Source: Malachius bipustulatus (taxonomy: Eukaryota; Arthropoda; Insecta; Coleoptera; Melyridae). From it: a DNA stretch of 64,000 nucleotides. The translations under genes and the position numbers were made by a program. The stretch is taken from positions 61,718,598-61,782,597 of the forward strand of contig OU342631.1 in NCBI GenBank assembly GCA_910589415.1, given 5' to 3'. The notes below the pieces were generated by a model. It did not search any database and was not told where the DNA came from. It saw nothing but the letters and a program-made list of their open reading frames with translations. Positions 36,973 through 49,058 of the stretch are shown piece after piece (within the stretch, counting starts at the first letter, position 1; each line of letters starts with the position of its first letter).

Positions 36973-38166
36973 ACAAAAATTATTGAAACAATTAGGTACC
37001 TATTGTTCTCCGCGCACACGCACATCCGTCAAGTTTGATTATTTTGCGTGAAAACAGTATTAGGTAGTTGGGAAATAATAATAATGATAATAATACATCA
37101 CGCTCCGCCCGCTCGACATAATTTACCGCAGGTCTTCGCTCGGCAGGTAAGGAACAATACTATTCCACCCTCAATCGCTCCCCGAAGTATTTAAATTATT
37201 AAATTTTGATTCCAATATTTCCAAAGAAACAAACAAGTCAGTCAGCTGAATGCTCGTGCCTAGGTGAAAGGAGCATTATCATGTCCCAACCTCCCCGTAC
37301 TGTGAGACGTGAAAGCGGGTTACCGAGTTCGCCGAAAATGCTTTTTGCCATCAGCTCTTACCTAGGTAGGTAACTACAAGCTTCGTTTAGGTGGGGAAAT
37401 TCATTTTCTCAAGTTCCGCAAGCGTGAGCGCTTATTTGTTTGATCGCCGAAATTAATAATTAAATACCTATTTATTAGTACCTGCCTGCCTTTTTGCGTA
37501 CAAAAACCGATTTAAATGGTGGGTACCAGATCTAGTGTAATTATTATTGAACTCGTATAGACTGGCAACGCCGTGCTGGATAATAATGTAGAGGTGTGTA
37601 TTCTTGGGCGATATCAGACGTATCGTTGTTATTAAATGAACTGATGGTATAGGTGCGTCCATCTAGTGGCGGCGTTCCGTATCGCGCGTGTCCCCGCTAA
37701 CAGCCGTTTCAAGCCGGAAAACAGAATTCGATACTAGAGAAAGAAACCTGCACGGTCGGAGCAGACTGCAATAGAAGAAATTATGGAAAAAGATGAAGGG
37801 AAATCAAATTAAGAACAACCTACCTATATTATTATAATAATATTTTTTATTATTAGTATTATTATGAGCGATTATGAAAGCTTTTATTATTTTGCCAGAT
37901 ACGGAGTCGCTTAAATGGACAAAGTTGTGATGCAATCGGCAACAAAATTAAAAAAAAAAATTCATTTTTCAAAAAGTACGGTGAAATGCGGTGAAAAACT
38001 AACTGGAAAATTGAAATGTCTAATTTTTGGTACTTCAGCTGACAGGGACTGCACCGTGAGATAGATATTGTGAGATATTTTCGATCGGGAACTGCACCGG
38101 TACTTCAGCTGGTGGGGACTGCACCGTGAGATGTTTCCGATCGGGAACTGCACTAAAATCGTCATT
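36973..38166. other. Unit 3 spacer, truncated
   Basis: Follows the unit 2 spacer closely until AATCGTCATTTT, inside the left arm of the inverted repeat, where homology ends at about 38166. No gene. The 32-nt motif is at 37121-37152. Confidence 0.85.
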
Positions 38167-38331
38167 TTAGTGTATTTTTTGTTAAAAAATTTTTTGTTAA
38201 AAAATACACTATTGAGGACGACATCACTTTTCGAAAATCACCCAAACTCATCAAATGTCCATCGATCATGACCCCCAGATCACGAAAAAGTGGTTTTCCA
38301 AAATTCACCTGCCCACGATATTATATATATA
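38163..38331. other. Array-edge sequence with short palindrome
   Basis: TAGTGTATTTTTTGTT is followed shortly by an imperfect inverted copy (..AAAAAATACACTA) right at the break; then AT-rich sequence up to the MITE. Confidence 0.6.
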
Positions 38332-39224
38332 CAGTGCTTCCCAAAAGTAACGGATAAATTCGATAAAACGGAGAGGGCTGTTTTTTTGAAAAAATAAAAA
38401 AACAGGTCGATTTTGTTTTTGAGTTGTTCAACTTTTGACATAATATTTGGGTATACAGGGTGATGCGCGAAAAAGTGGTGACGTCATCGGCATTTTTTTA
38501 AATGGCAACCCTTATTTTTTATTCCATTTTTTGATACTTAATTTAATTGCCAGTATGGTAATGTAATCAATTTGTAACCTTAAATAAGGAAATTTCTGAG
38601 AAACAGCTTGTGAGTCGAAATTGTGCACTTTTTACTGATGTGAAAATCGGAACATTAACGATAAAAATAAAAAAATATCAAATAAAAATTACTGTTTCCA
38701 TGGTAATTTTATAAGATCTGTCTATTAAATTAATGCCCGTATTCACAAACGATAATTTCCTAAATAATTACGTAATCAATTATCCCCATCTCATTCTATT
38801 GCAAAAAAACTGCATATCTCCATCTCACTCATTGAATTAATTACGTAATTATTTAGGAAATTATCGTTTGTGAATACGGGCATCAGTCTATCAAATTGAA
38901 TCTGTTAAATTAAATTAAATTAAATCTATTAAATCTGTCGAAATTAAGTTATTTTCTCCGAAATTTCCTTTATAAACGTTACAAAATGATTACATTACCG
39001 TATTGGCAATTGGATGAAGTATCAAAAAATTTAATAAAAAATAAGAGTTGCCTTTTAAAAAAATGCCGATGACGTCACCACTTTTTCGTGCATCACCCTG
39101 TATACCCAAATATTATGTCAAAAGTTGAACAACTCAAAAACAAAATCGACCTGTTTTTTTATTTTTTCAAAAAAACAGCCCTCTCCGTTTTATCGAATTT
39201 ATCCGTTACTTTTGGGAAGCACTG
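38332..39224. mobile_element. Mariner-type MITE 1
   Basis: 893 bp with TIRs of about 250 bp beginning CAGTGCTTCCCAAAAGTAAC and flanked by TA on both sides. No transposase. Related to the element at 42786-43497. A smaller palindromic element is nested at 38733-38883. Confidence 0.85.
38733..38883. mobile_element. Nested 151-bp palindromic MITE
   Basis: Begins ATGCCCGTATTCACAAACGA and ends with its complement; the arms are ~45 bp. MITE 2 lacks it at the corresponding place (ATTAAATTAAGTCT), giving an empty-site control. Confidence 0.85.
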
Positions 39225-39309
39225 TATATATAAAGGAAATGATTATTGGGCTTTTTCTCTTAAAATGCACTCCACGGCAACCAGCAACAAAAATCCAAGC
39301 AGATCCGGA

Positions 39310-39356
39310 GCCACGGACAGCGCTGTTTCGGCCTTCTTTGGCCTCTTCAGCGTAGC
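39310..39356 (-). ncRNA. Hammerhead ribozyme motif, copy A
   Basis: Minus strand, 5' to 3': stem I GCUACG; core CUGAAGA; stem II GGCC, loop AAAGAA, GGCC; core GAA; stem III ACAGCGCUGU (palindromic); C17 in a GUC triplet; stem I return CGUGGC (one G-U pair). All invariant core bases of a type I hammerhead are present. Predicted to self-cleave after GUC. Confidence 0.85.
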
Positions 39357-39747
39357 ACACCGAGAACGCAAGGACAATGCTACCGAAAGCCATGGAATGC
39401 GCCAGTTCTATACAAATCAGAGGATTTTTACATCAGTGACCTGCAAGACAGAACGACTGCGACGACACCTACTGCTGGTGGTAAGAACCACCGACCATCA
39501 ACAGCAGACAATCGCCTTCGTGAGACAAGACTCCTCGTGCAGTTACCTGCTATGAGGATTTGACAAGTCCCTGGGGCAGCGCCAGCTAGTGGCCGGCAGC
39601 TCCCTTCACCATTAGCCTATGTAAATTAGAAGGATAAATAGAAATCTTTAGAGAGTAATTAATAAATATAAAGGAAATGATTATTGGGCTTTTTCTCTTA
39701 AAATGCACTCCACGGCAACCAGCAACAAAAATCCAAGCAGATCCGGA

Positions 39748-39794
39748 GCCACGGACAGCGCTGTTTCGGCCTTCTTTGGCCTCTTCAGCGTAGC
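39748..39794 (-). ncRNA. Hammerhead ribozyme motif, copy B
   Basis: Same 47 nt as copy A, exactly 438 bp away. Cleavage at A and B in one transcript would release a 438-nt monomer. Confidence 0.85.
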
Positions 39795-40236
39795 ACACCG
39801 AGAACGCAAGGACAATGCTACCGAAAGCCGTGTTTTGTTTTGTTTTGAAAGCCGTGCAACCGTTTTGTTGCTGGTTGCCGTGGAGTGCATTTTAAGAGAA
39901 AAAGCCCAATAATCATTTCCTTTATATTTATTAATTACTCTCTAAAGATTTCTATTTATCCTTCTAATTTACATGGGCTAATGGTGAAGGGAGCTGCCGG
40001 CCACTAGCTGGCGCTGCCCCGGGGACTTGTCAAATCCTCATAGCAGGTAACTGCACGAGGAGTCTTGTCTCACGAAGGCGATTGTCTGCTGTTGATGGTC
40101 GGTGGTTCTTACCACCAGCAGTAGGTGTCGTCGCAGTCGTTCTGTCTTGCAGGTCACTGATGTAAAAATCCTCTGATTTGTATAGAACTGGCGCATTCCA
40201 TGGCTTTCGGTAGCATTGTCCTTGCGTTCTCGGTGT

Positions 40237-40283
40237 GCTACGCTGAAGAGGCCAAAGAAGGCCGAAACAGCGCTGTCGGTGGC
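40237..40283 (+). ncRNA. Hammerhead ribozyme motif, copy C
   Basis: Same core, but the first stem I return base is G (GGUGGC instead of CGUGGC), giving a G-G clash next to the cleavage site; activity may be reduced. Confidence 0.75.
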
Positions 40284-40674
40284 TCCGGATCTGCTTGGAT
40301 TTTTGTTGCTGGTTGCCGTGGAGTGCATTTTAAGAGAAAAAGCCCAATAATCATTTCCTTTATATTTATTAATTACTCTCTAAAGATTTCTATTTATCCT
40401 TCTAATTTACATGGGCTAATGGTGAAGGGAGCTGCCGGCCACTAGCTGGCGCTGCCCCGGGGACTTGTCAAATCCTCATAGCAGGTAACTGCACGAGGAG
40501 TCTTGTCTCACGAAGGCGATTGTCTGCTGTTGATGGTCGGTGGTTCTTACCACCAGCAGTAGGTGTCGTCGCAGTCGTTCTGTCTTGCAGGTCACTGATG
40601 TAAAAATCCTCTGATTTGTATAGAACTGGCGCATTCCATGGCTTTCGGTAGCATTGTCCTTGCGTTCTCGGTGT

Positions 40675-40721
40675 GCTACGCTGAAGAGGCCAAAGAAGGC
40701 CGAAACAGCGCTGTCCGTGGC
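40675..40721 (+). ncRNA. Hammerhead ribozyme motif, copy D
   Basis: Identical to copies A and B, 438 bp after copy C. Confidence 0.85.
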
Positions 40722-40861
40722 TCCGGATCTGCTTGGATTTTTGTTGCTGGTTGCCGTGGAGTGCATTTTAAGAGAAAAAGCCCAATAATCATTTCCTTTA
40801 TATTTATTAATTACTCTCTAAAGATTTCTATTTATCCTTATATATATATATATATATATAT

Positions 40862-42785
40862 ATTCGGTAACCATACATTCCTGATCCAGCGATAGTAAAA
40901 TGAATGTACAAACCTGAACCAGCCGAACAAGCCTGAGCCAGTATATTGGCTCAGGATTGTTTTCCCTGTTAAAACCGATACTTAGGACCCCTATCGTCTG
41001 TTATTGAAATCTTGTAGTGGCTTGGGATTGATAGAATCGTCAAAAAATAGTTCAGTGATTTTTCGGTAGGGGGCGCTGTTCGCAGTGGCTCGTGTATAAG
41101 TGTATATGTATTTCATAATACAAACCTGATCCAGAAGAATTGGCAACGTCGACATAGCATGCTGTTATGCATTTGCTGCCAATTTCGCCGAGTAAAACTC
41201 GCTTTTATGAATTGTAACTTTGCTGGGAAGACCCCGCACTGATCATATTATGTTAATTGCTGAGATTCGGTTACTATTCATTCATTTTATTCAACTATTA
41301 ATTTTGATTGTGATCTCTAATCTCCTTTAATTTTTATTTTCGGGGTTCAGCCTTGCTTGATTCGAAAATAATTTCCAACAATATAATTTTAATTTTTAAA
41401 TGTCAAGTAAATTAAAATTAATAAAAAAATGCGTTGTAAATTAAAAACAAAAACTGTTTTTATGTGCACAGAATGAAGCCTTTTATGTAGCAAATATGAC
41501 GAAAAGTTACTTAAAAAAGTTGTTTGAATCAATAATTTGGACCCCTGTGCCAAATTTCAAAACCATTGGCCCAGCTATGATTTCCATTTCTTTATTGTTC
41601 ATGTCACAAATCCAAGAATTGGTACAGGGGTCCAGCTTGTTGATTCTAAGCAACTTTTTCAAATAACTTTTCGTCATATTTGCTACATAAAAGGCAACTT
41701 TTCGTCATATTTGCTACATAAAAGCCACTTATTTACTCCACAGGAAAAATATATTTCTTGAAAATTTCCAAGGCGTTGATCCCTACTTTTTGATGATTTG
41801 TGATTTTGATTTGTTGATTTTCAAGACTAAAATTATATAAGAAATTAGTGTATAGTCAATAAGCACGGCTGGACAACAAAATTTTATAATTCAGATCGAG
41901 AATTTTTATCTTTTATATCAATCGTTTACCTATCCGGGGACCCTGTATATGTCCAATGCTGATAGCAAAAGAAACGGAAAACAATTTAAAATGACAATAA
42001 AAAGAAAACAAAAAATATAAAAAACACAAAAAATGTTATAATATTATGGCCAATTTCTGTATGAGTTTAATTATTTTTCATTCTCCCCTTTACGAAATTG
42101 TAACTTTCTTTCTTGATAAGGCAACCGAAAGCGAAAGTAAAACATGCTAGGTGATAGGTTACTAGGTGGTTGCTAGCTATGAAAAACTTTCGTACCCTGG
42201 ACGGAAAAGTAGAAGTTTATTGTAGTCATTTATTGCACACCATTTATTGAAATTTTCGTAAGTTTGATTGTCCCGGTCTTTAGATTTGTCCGGCAACAAA
42301 CTTCTGCATGGTGTATTTGCATGCAGCTTCTTGAATGAAATTCATTTGGAACTAAACTACGATCCAAAGATTCTAAAATTATAGCGGTACAGAGTTTTAG
42401 ACTTGACAGTGTCATAAATTAATAATTTAAAACTATCGTTACTATGGTAATGTTAAAAACCGTCACCTTATAATAATTCCATTAGTTATCACTGAATCCT
42501 ATTATTTTACTCATTTCTTCTTAATCCGTGGTTCAATATGGCAAGGGGAGAATGAAAAGTTTAATACATTACACGCTACGAAAGCTCTTTCAGGTGCTCG
42601 GAGTTTTTAAATATCCTCGGCTACGCTACGCTTCGCCTCGGCTATTCAAATACTCCTCACACCTAAAAGTGAACTTTCGTAGCTTGTAATGTAAATAACT
42701 ATGAAATTTGTACATTTACTGTTGAGGTTCAATTAGAAACATTCAATTTGTGTTTCAATTTCAATAGCGATTTCAGGTCGGTATA
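40862..42785. other. AT-rich non-coding stretch
   Basis: No gene recognised. A ~25-bp direct repeat (CTTTTCGTCATATTTGCTAC) occurs at about 41667 and 41698, with its inverse near 41496. A foldback is listed separately. Confidence 0.7.
42565..42693. repeat. Foldback with GC-rich CTCGGC/GCC core
   Basis: TACATTACACGCTACGAAAG and its near-complement (one mismatch) flank an inner pair CAGGTG/CACCT and a core CCTCGGCTACG. Architecture like the hairpin at 11022-11120. Confidence 0.6.
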
Positions 42786-43497
42786 CAGTGCGCGACAAAA
42801 GTAAGGAATAAATTCGGTAAAACGGAAAGCGCTGTTTTTTTGAAGAAAAAAAAAACAGATCGATGTTGTTTTTGAGTTGTTCAACATTTGACATAATATA
42901 ATTGGGGTATACAAGGTGATGTGCGAACAAGTGGTGACGTCATCGGCATTTTTTTAAATGACAACCCTTATTTTTTATTCCATTTTTTGATACTTCATTC
43001 ACTTGCCAGTATGGTAATCCATTTGTAACCTTAAATAAGAGAATTTTTGAAAAAACAGCTTTTGAGTCGAAATTGTGCACTTTTTACTGGTGTGAAAATG
43101 ACTCTTTCAATGTAATTTTATAAGATCTGTCTATTAAATTAAGTCTATTAAATTAAATCTGTTAAATTGAATTAAATTAAATCTTTTAAATCTGAGTATT
43201 AAATAGAATCTGTCTAAATTATTTTCATAACAATTTCGTCATTTAAGGTTACAAAATGAATACATTACCGTATTGGCAATTGAATGAAGTATCAAAAAAA
43301 TGAAATAAAAAACAAGTGATGTCGCCATTTAAAAAAAATACCGATGACGTCACCACTTTTTCGCGCATCACCCTCTATACCCCAATATTATGTCAAAAGT
43401 TCAAGAAACAAAAAAAAATCGACCTCTTTTTTTATTTTTTTAAAACAACAGCGCTTTCCGTTTTATCGAATTTATTCCTTACTTTTCTCGCGCACTG
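42786..43497. mobile_element. Mariner-type MITE 2
   Basis: 712 bp, TIRs starting CAGTGCGCGACAAAAGTAAG, flanked by TA. Inner sequence related to MITE 1 (TGATGCGCGAAAAAGTGG-type segment) but without the nested palindrome. No transposase. Confidence 0.85.
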
Positions 43498-44693
43498 TAT
43501 GTGTAATGAATATGACGATTATCTTGGCCGTGATGGTATTAGTAGTGACATCTTTTCAGAGAATTCATGTGAGATAATGAAAACTTAGTTTACCTAGCTA
43601 TAATAGACATTGGAAAAAATTCATCGATTGAATCTGTAAACTCCAAAATGATAGATTTTGATTTTTACAGTTTTACAGATTTAATCCCAGACGTGAAAGT
43701 TTTAGCCAATGCCTTGGTACCTACTACCTAAATTAACTTTTAGTTTGCTCGAACGAGAGATCTGTAACAATGATGGATCTTTGAAACCATGTACCTATTC
43801 TAACTACAGTTTACTTGAGGAAACCTAATTTACATACATGCAACGTAGTGAAACGGTTGGAATTCGAATTAGATACCTATCAATGAATGAAGTATGATTG
43901 TTGAATATTATTTTTTAAACTTTTCCTTACCACTAGATGGCCATATGGATACTGCAGTAACATTAATTAATGTTTTCCCGCAAAATTCGCATCTCTATAG
44001 TTTTCCTACAATGCACAAAAAGAGTCAATAATAACTTTATTTTAGGAAATATCTTGACTTCAACAAACAGGGTTGCCATCAGTGAAATTCCAAACGGAAA
44101 ATCGGTTCATTTATGATCACATGATATTAAATCGTACAATCAAAGCAAAAAAATTAGTATGTGAATCGTTATTATAGCTGTTGAAAAACACGTTTTTTTT
44201 CCTAAGAAATTCATAGAGCTTCTCTCTCACTCTATAAATCTTACCTAGCTGAAAATATTTACCATTGATACCTGAAATGTATTATTTTTTTTAATAATAT
44301 TAACAAATAAATCACTGTTTAAGAGACTGCCGCTATAATAATAGTATTTGACGCACCGGAAGTCACGTGGCTGATTCTAGCAACAGATTCATATCCGAGA
44401 ATCATGTTTTTACAGCGGACCAGACAAATCGCGCTCGGCAACGTTAAAATTAGTTATAGTCATGGTATTTTTGATTTTTTAATCATTTACCCTGCTCATA
44501 TGGTACGGAATTCCCTATATTATCTATTTTGAATGTTCTACCAATTATTACCAACCCTAAATATTCGCTACTTGAAGATATTATTTATAAAAAGTAAATA
44601 GGTAGGTATATCATGATCTGTAAAATACGTTATTTTAGTTATTATTGCAATCATGAAAATCAAGTAAGAAAACTTAGCATTTTTTCGGGTCAG
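43498..44693. other. AT-rich non-coding stretch
   Basis: No gene or named repeat recognised. Confidence 0.65.
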
Positions 44694-44859
44694 GAAGGCT
44701 ATGGCGGACAAAAATATTTCAAAGGATTCCCTATCCATCGAGACCAGTGGCGTTCAGGAATTATTGGGGGTTGAGCGGGAAACAAAGCAGAAAAATCCCC
44801 TACATTTAAAAAATTTACAACTTCCACGCACAACATTGAGTCAGCGAAGCTATGGCAGG

Positions 44860-44871
44860 GAAAAATACTTC
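44860..44871. repeat. Left TSD of LINE B
   Basis: GAAAAATACTTC, repeated at 49047-49058. Confidence 0.9.
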
Positions 44872-44987
44872 TTTTTTTTTTATTTCTTTTATTGCCGGCT
44901 CAACATATTGTACACAATGTTATTCACAGCAGTTTTGAATTTATTTACATGATTTATTTACATGTCATTGACTGTTGAACCATGGCT

Positions 44988-46319
44988 TCAGTCATTATCG
45001 TCGTCGTTGGTAGCGAAGATGTCTTGCGGAAGCTTTCTTGTCAGTCGTGTGTGTATATTTCTTTGTCCGATGTTATAGAATCTGGCGCCTTCGCAGTTTC
45101 GTAATTGATTGAAGAATTTGGCTGCAACCTTGTTGATGATGTCATGGATAGTTGGGATTGAGAGTTCGTCGTGTAGTTGGTGGTTTCTCATGTACCATGG
45201 TGCATCTGTGGCTATTCTCAGGACCTTGTTTTGAAGAGTTTGAATTTTCTTAATGTTTGTTGCCGATGTATTTCCCCAGACAGGACATGCGTATAACAAT
45301 AGCGGTCTTATCAATGATTTGTAGAGAAGTAGAGCACACTCGATCTTCAGGGATGACTTCCTATTTAGAACGGGGTAGAGTTGTGTCATTCTCGCGTACG
45401 CTTGGTTGAGTTTATTGTTAATGTGATGACTCCAGGTAAGACGCGTACCCAGGTGTACTCCCAGGTATTTCACTGTTTGGTCTTTGGTCTTCCATGTTAT
45501 ATCTATGTCGTCAATGGTTATGGTCTCGGGATTTGCGATCTGTCTAAGAGTAAATATTTTGGCTTCGCATTTCTGAGGGTTGATTTTAATATTCCACGTT
45601 TTGAGCCATTTGGTTGTGATATTTATAGCTTCCTGTAGCTGCTTTATAGCGTTACTTAGCTCCCAGTGTTGCGTTATTATGGCTGTATCATCGGCATACA
45701 TGCCGATTATGGCTGATATTTCGGGTAGGTCACTCATATAAATGTTGAACAGGCTTGGGCCAAGAATGCTACCTTGAGGTACTCCTGCCTGTATTGGAGC
45801 TGTTGCTGAAACTTTTGACCCCATTTTAATTGAAAATGTTCTGTTTTCAAGAAATGAAAAAATAATAGCTGTTATGAAGTCTGGAAGATTTAAATGCAGT
45901 AGTTTGTATTTAAGACCTTCTAGCCACACTTTATCGAATGCCTGAGCTATGTCTAGGAATACGGCGGTTGTGTATTGCTTATTTTCGAATCCTTTTTCTA
46001 TTACTTCTGTTATTCTGAGTAGTTGTTGTTGAGTGGAGTGTCTTTTCCGAAAGCCAAATTGGTAAGGTGGTAGTGTGTTCGTTTCCGTTAGATGATCTTC
46101 TAGTCTGATATGTATTATCCTTTCAAGCAGTTTTGATAGTGTGGTGAGGAGGCTGATCGGTCGATAGCTCTCAAGTTTGTTCTTGTTTTTTCCTGGTTTA
46201 TGGAACAGAAGTATTTCAGCACGTTTCCATTTTCTTGGGAAGTAACCCATTCGCATGCACGCATTGAAGAGTGAAGCAAGAAATGCCAGTAGCTTGTCAG
46301 TCAGATTTTTAAGTAACAT
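44988..46319 (-). pseudogene. LINE B ORF2, reverse transcriptase part
   Basis: Carries SYRPISLLTTLSKLLER, AFDKVW, AGVPQGSILGP and catalytic MYADDTAIIT, ending LPQDIFATNDDDND. It is in a different frame from the endonuclease part, so at least one frameshift lies between 46319 and 46976. Confidence 0.88.
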
Positions 46320-46975
46320 GTTGGGTATGAGATCGTGTCCTGGCGTTTTTTTAATAGAAAGAGTCTTGATTATCGTTTTGATCTCAGTAGGTGATGTCGG
46401 TGCAATTACTCCAGGTAAAGGTACATGGCTTTCTATATAGTTGGTTACGTGAAGCTGATGTTGTGGTTTGGTGTCGTTGTGAGGTGTGAATACCTTTTTG
46501 AAGTGTTCGGAAAATATATCGCATTTCTCGGCATCTGTTACATAGGTTTTGTTGTCTATTGAAATTGGCGGTATTGTTTGGGGTTGGCACAGAATTTTTC
46601 TTGTTGCTTTCCATAAGTTTGTGTCATGAGGATGAAGTTGTTTGATGTAGGTTTTGTAATTGTTTATTCTATGCTCGTCCAGTAGTCTTTTGATTTTATG
46701 TGTTAGATTATTCAGTCGGTTTTTTAGGTCGTTACTTCTCGTTCTTTGATAGACTCGTCTTAAGTGATTTTTCTCGCGTATTAGCTTTAGTATTTGCGTT
46801 GGTGTTTTATTCTGGGTCAGTTTTGGGTGTTTCTTTCCCGGTGTTGTAGCTTTTCTAGCACTTTCTATTATTTTTTCAGTATACAGTTCTATCAGTGTGT
46901 CTATGTCGTCAACAGTTTGTAGACTCGCTGGGCATTGAGTGTTTTTATCAAGCGTTTCTTGAAATTTCTGCCAGT

Positions 46976-47707
46976 TTATTTTTCCTTCGATGAGTCGTGG
47001 TGCAGAGGGCGTTCATATTCGTACGTACTGGTAAACGTAATTATTACTGGTACGTGGTCTGAGTCCAGTTCCATAATAACGGTTTGGTTGAAATGCTTTG
47101 TGAAGTTTTTAAGAACTATTATGTCTAAGATATCCGGTTGATGGTCGTATCTGTATGGATAGTACGTGTATTCATCTGGTGCCTCAATGTTTAGCGCATG
47201 CTGTGCGGCTAAAGTGCTCAGTTTTATGCCATCTGGATTGTTGCACCGACATCCCCAGTGTGTGTTTTTACAGTTCAATTCGCCAATCAACAGAGTGGCA
47301 CCCTGACCAGCAAAAATTTTTTCAATGTCATCGGGTTTCAGCCTTTTGTTAGGCTGCTTATAGGCGCAATATATTTTTAAATAGGTGTTATTATTTAAAT
47401 TTATTTGGATACCGATGGTCTCCAGATCTGTTTTAATTACTGGTAGCTGAGAGTGACTAATTTTTCGTTTAATCAGTATAGACACGCCTCCTGAGGCGAC
47501 TCTTGAGTTTCTATCTGATCTGTAGATGGTGTATCCAGGTATTTTCAGAACTTCGTTTTCGGCTAGATGAGTTTCAGTAATACAAGCTATCGCCACTTGG
47601 TGTCGAGCTAAGAAATCAATTAGCATTGATCGTTGTTTTGTTATTCCATTCGCATTAAAATTTAGAATTGTAATATTTTGTATTATTTCTGCTGGGTTAT
47701 GGTCCAT
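46976..47707 (-). pseudogene. LINE B ORF2, endonuclease part
   Basis: Starts at ATG 47707 (MDHNPAEIIQNITILNFNAN) with endonuclease motifs ITETHLAENE, GGVSILIK, IGELNCKNTHWG and DSDHVPVII. The start overlaps the ORF1 stop by 11 nt, a normal arrangement in this clade. The frame is lost after 46976. Confidence 0.88.
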
Positions 47708-48855
47708 TGAATAGGTTGGGTATTATATTATTTATGAAAAACTGTTTGATTTTGTTTAGGTGCGGGGTGATCATGTCGAGTATAAATCTGAGGATTTGAT
47801 CTACAATGGATGTGCTTTGAGAGGGGGTTGGGTGTTGGGATCTTGGGAGCTGATTATAATGTGCTTTTACTTTATCTGCATAAGTTTGCGTTGTATTTGT
47901 CGTTGTAAAGTTGGGACGATGGAGATTTCTATACTGGTGGTTCGCATCAGTGCTGTTGGTATGATTAGTATTTTTACTCAGTTGATGTTTTTTATAGTAT
48001 TTGCAGCTCCGGTAGTTGGCAGGATGCTGGTCTCCGCAGTTAACACAGGTTGGCGGTATGTTAGGGTTTTTTGGGCAATCCTTATAGAAGTGTTTTCCCT
48101 GACATTCGACGCATCTGTATTCCATTTGACAATAGTTTTTTGTATGACCAAATCGTTGACATCGATGGCACTGTGGTACCGATTGGGTATTTCTCCGTGA
48201 TTCAACTTTCACTACTGAGTAGCCAAGTTTGTCTAGCTTATATATTTCTTTTCCTTCGTCGGTGTTTGTTAATTCTACTGCAACAGCTGGGCTTATTCGT
48301 TTTTCCCTGTTTAAAAGTCGTGTGTTACTTTTGTCACAGGATATTTTTTATCCATCAGTAACTGCTCTATTTCCTGTTCGGTTATTGAGATCGGAACATT
48401 TTTAATTACAATAGATAACGGTTTGTGTTCTGGATTTTGATAAGAATAAAAATTTATTTTATTATCTGTATAATATTTTGTTAAGGTTCTGAAGTCTTCT
48501 ATACTCGATAAATTGATTCGGAGGCGATTAAGATTGTATGACGTTGTAAAATCATTTATTGTCAGTGCCTTGATATCTTTTGCAATTTCTTTATAGTTTT
48601 GTGCGTGTATGAATATTGGAGGGATTTTTATCTTTCCGCTATTTTGTTTATCATTGCTATTTTGTGTGTTGTAATTAGATCTGTTTGGCGGGGAATCGCT
48701 GTTTAGTTTATCTTCCTTTTCTGGTGGTAGATAGTACTTGTTTTGTGATAGCAAATCTTCCACATTCCAGGCGTATCTCTTTTGTGTACTCTATTCTCTG
48801 CTAACGGGCTTATTTCACCTGATTTGCGTTTGGCCGTATCACTATCACCGGTCAT
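47697..48855 (-). pseudogene. LINE B ORF1, gag-like, frameshifted
   Basis: ATG at 48855 begins MTGDSDTAKRKSGEI. The frame shifts near 48770 into a PRE_C2HC-type region (HKPLSIVIKNVPISITEQE), and again between 48311 and 48212 into the zinc knuckles CHRCQRFGHTKNYC, CVECQGKHFYKDC and CVNCGDQHPANYRSC. It ends at 47697. At least two frame changes. Confidence 0.85.
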
Positions 48856-49046
48856 ATTTATGGCGCCACTCAGCCGAGTTAGCGCCGAGTTTTAAAAAAT
48901 TTCATAAATACCTTTATTTTGTTTTGAAATTTTGTTGTCTCTTGTCGTGTTTCTAGGTGATAATCTTGTATTTATAAATCGATAAGTAAAGAAAGTGGAG
49001 CTCGGTTTGAACCGTCCTCGATGCTTCGCTGCACAATCTCGACTCC

Positions 49047-49058
49047 GAAAAATACTTC
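49047..49058. repeat. Right TSD of LINE B
   Basis: GAAAAATACTTC; the satellite monomer resumes immediately. Confidence 0.9.

Larger units (their letters stand above)
39225..39827 (-). repeat. 438-bp hammerhead repeat array, copies A and B
   Basis: About 1.4 monomers in tandem with a 438-bp period, ribozyme strand minus. Copy A spans from TATAAAGGAAATG to the same point 438 bp later; copy B is cut at about 39827 and followed by a GTTTTGTTTTGTTTTG linker. The left edge is the TA-rich end of MITE 1. The monomers carry a 96-codon frame that I do not take as a gene. Confidence 0.88.
39864..40838 (+). repeat. 438-bp hammerhead repeat array, copies C and D (inverted)
   Basis: About 2.2 monomers in the opposite orientation to copies A/B, joining near TTTTGTTGCTGG and ending CTATTTATCCTT before a (TA)n run (40839-40861). 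With the A/B array this forms a large foldback. Confidence 0.88.
44872..49046 (-). mobile_element. Second Jockey-type LINE (LINE B), defective, inserted in satellite
   Basis: Minus-strand LINE. The T-run at 44872-44881 is the poly(A) tail; the 5' end starts GGAGTCGAGATTGTGC at 49046. Size 4175 bp, so near full length. A 12-bp TSD shows the insertion broke a satellite monomer. ORF1 and ORF2 both carry frameshifts. Its protein sequences are distinct from the histone-locus LINE, and it has a poly(A) tail. Confidence 0.92.

Noticed and set aside
39265..40766. 96-codon frame repeated in the 438-bp repeats as a possible peptide gene
   Set aside because: Near identity reflects recent repeat duplication; it overlaps the ribozyme antisense and shows no recognised domain.
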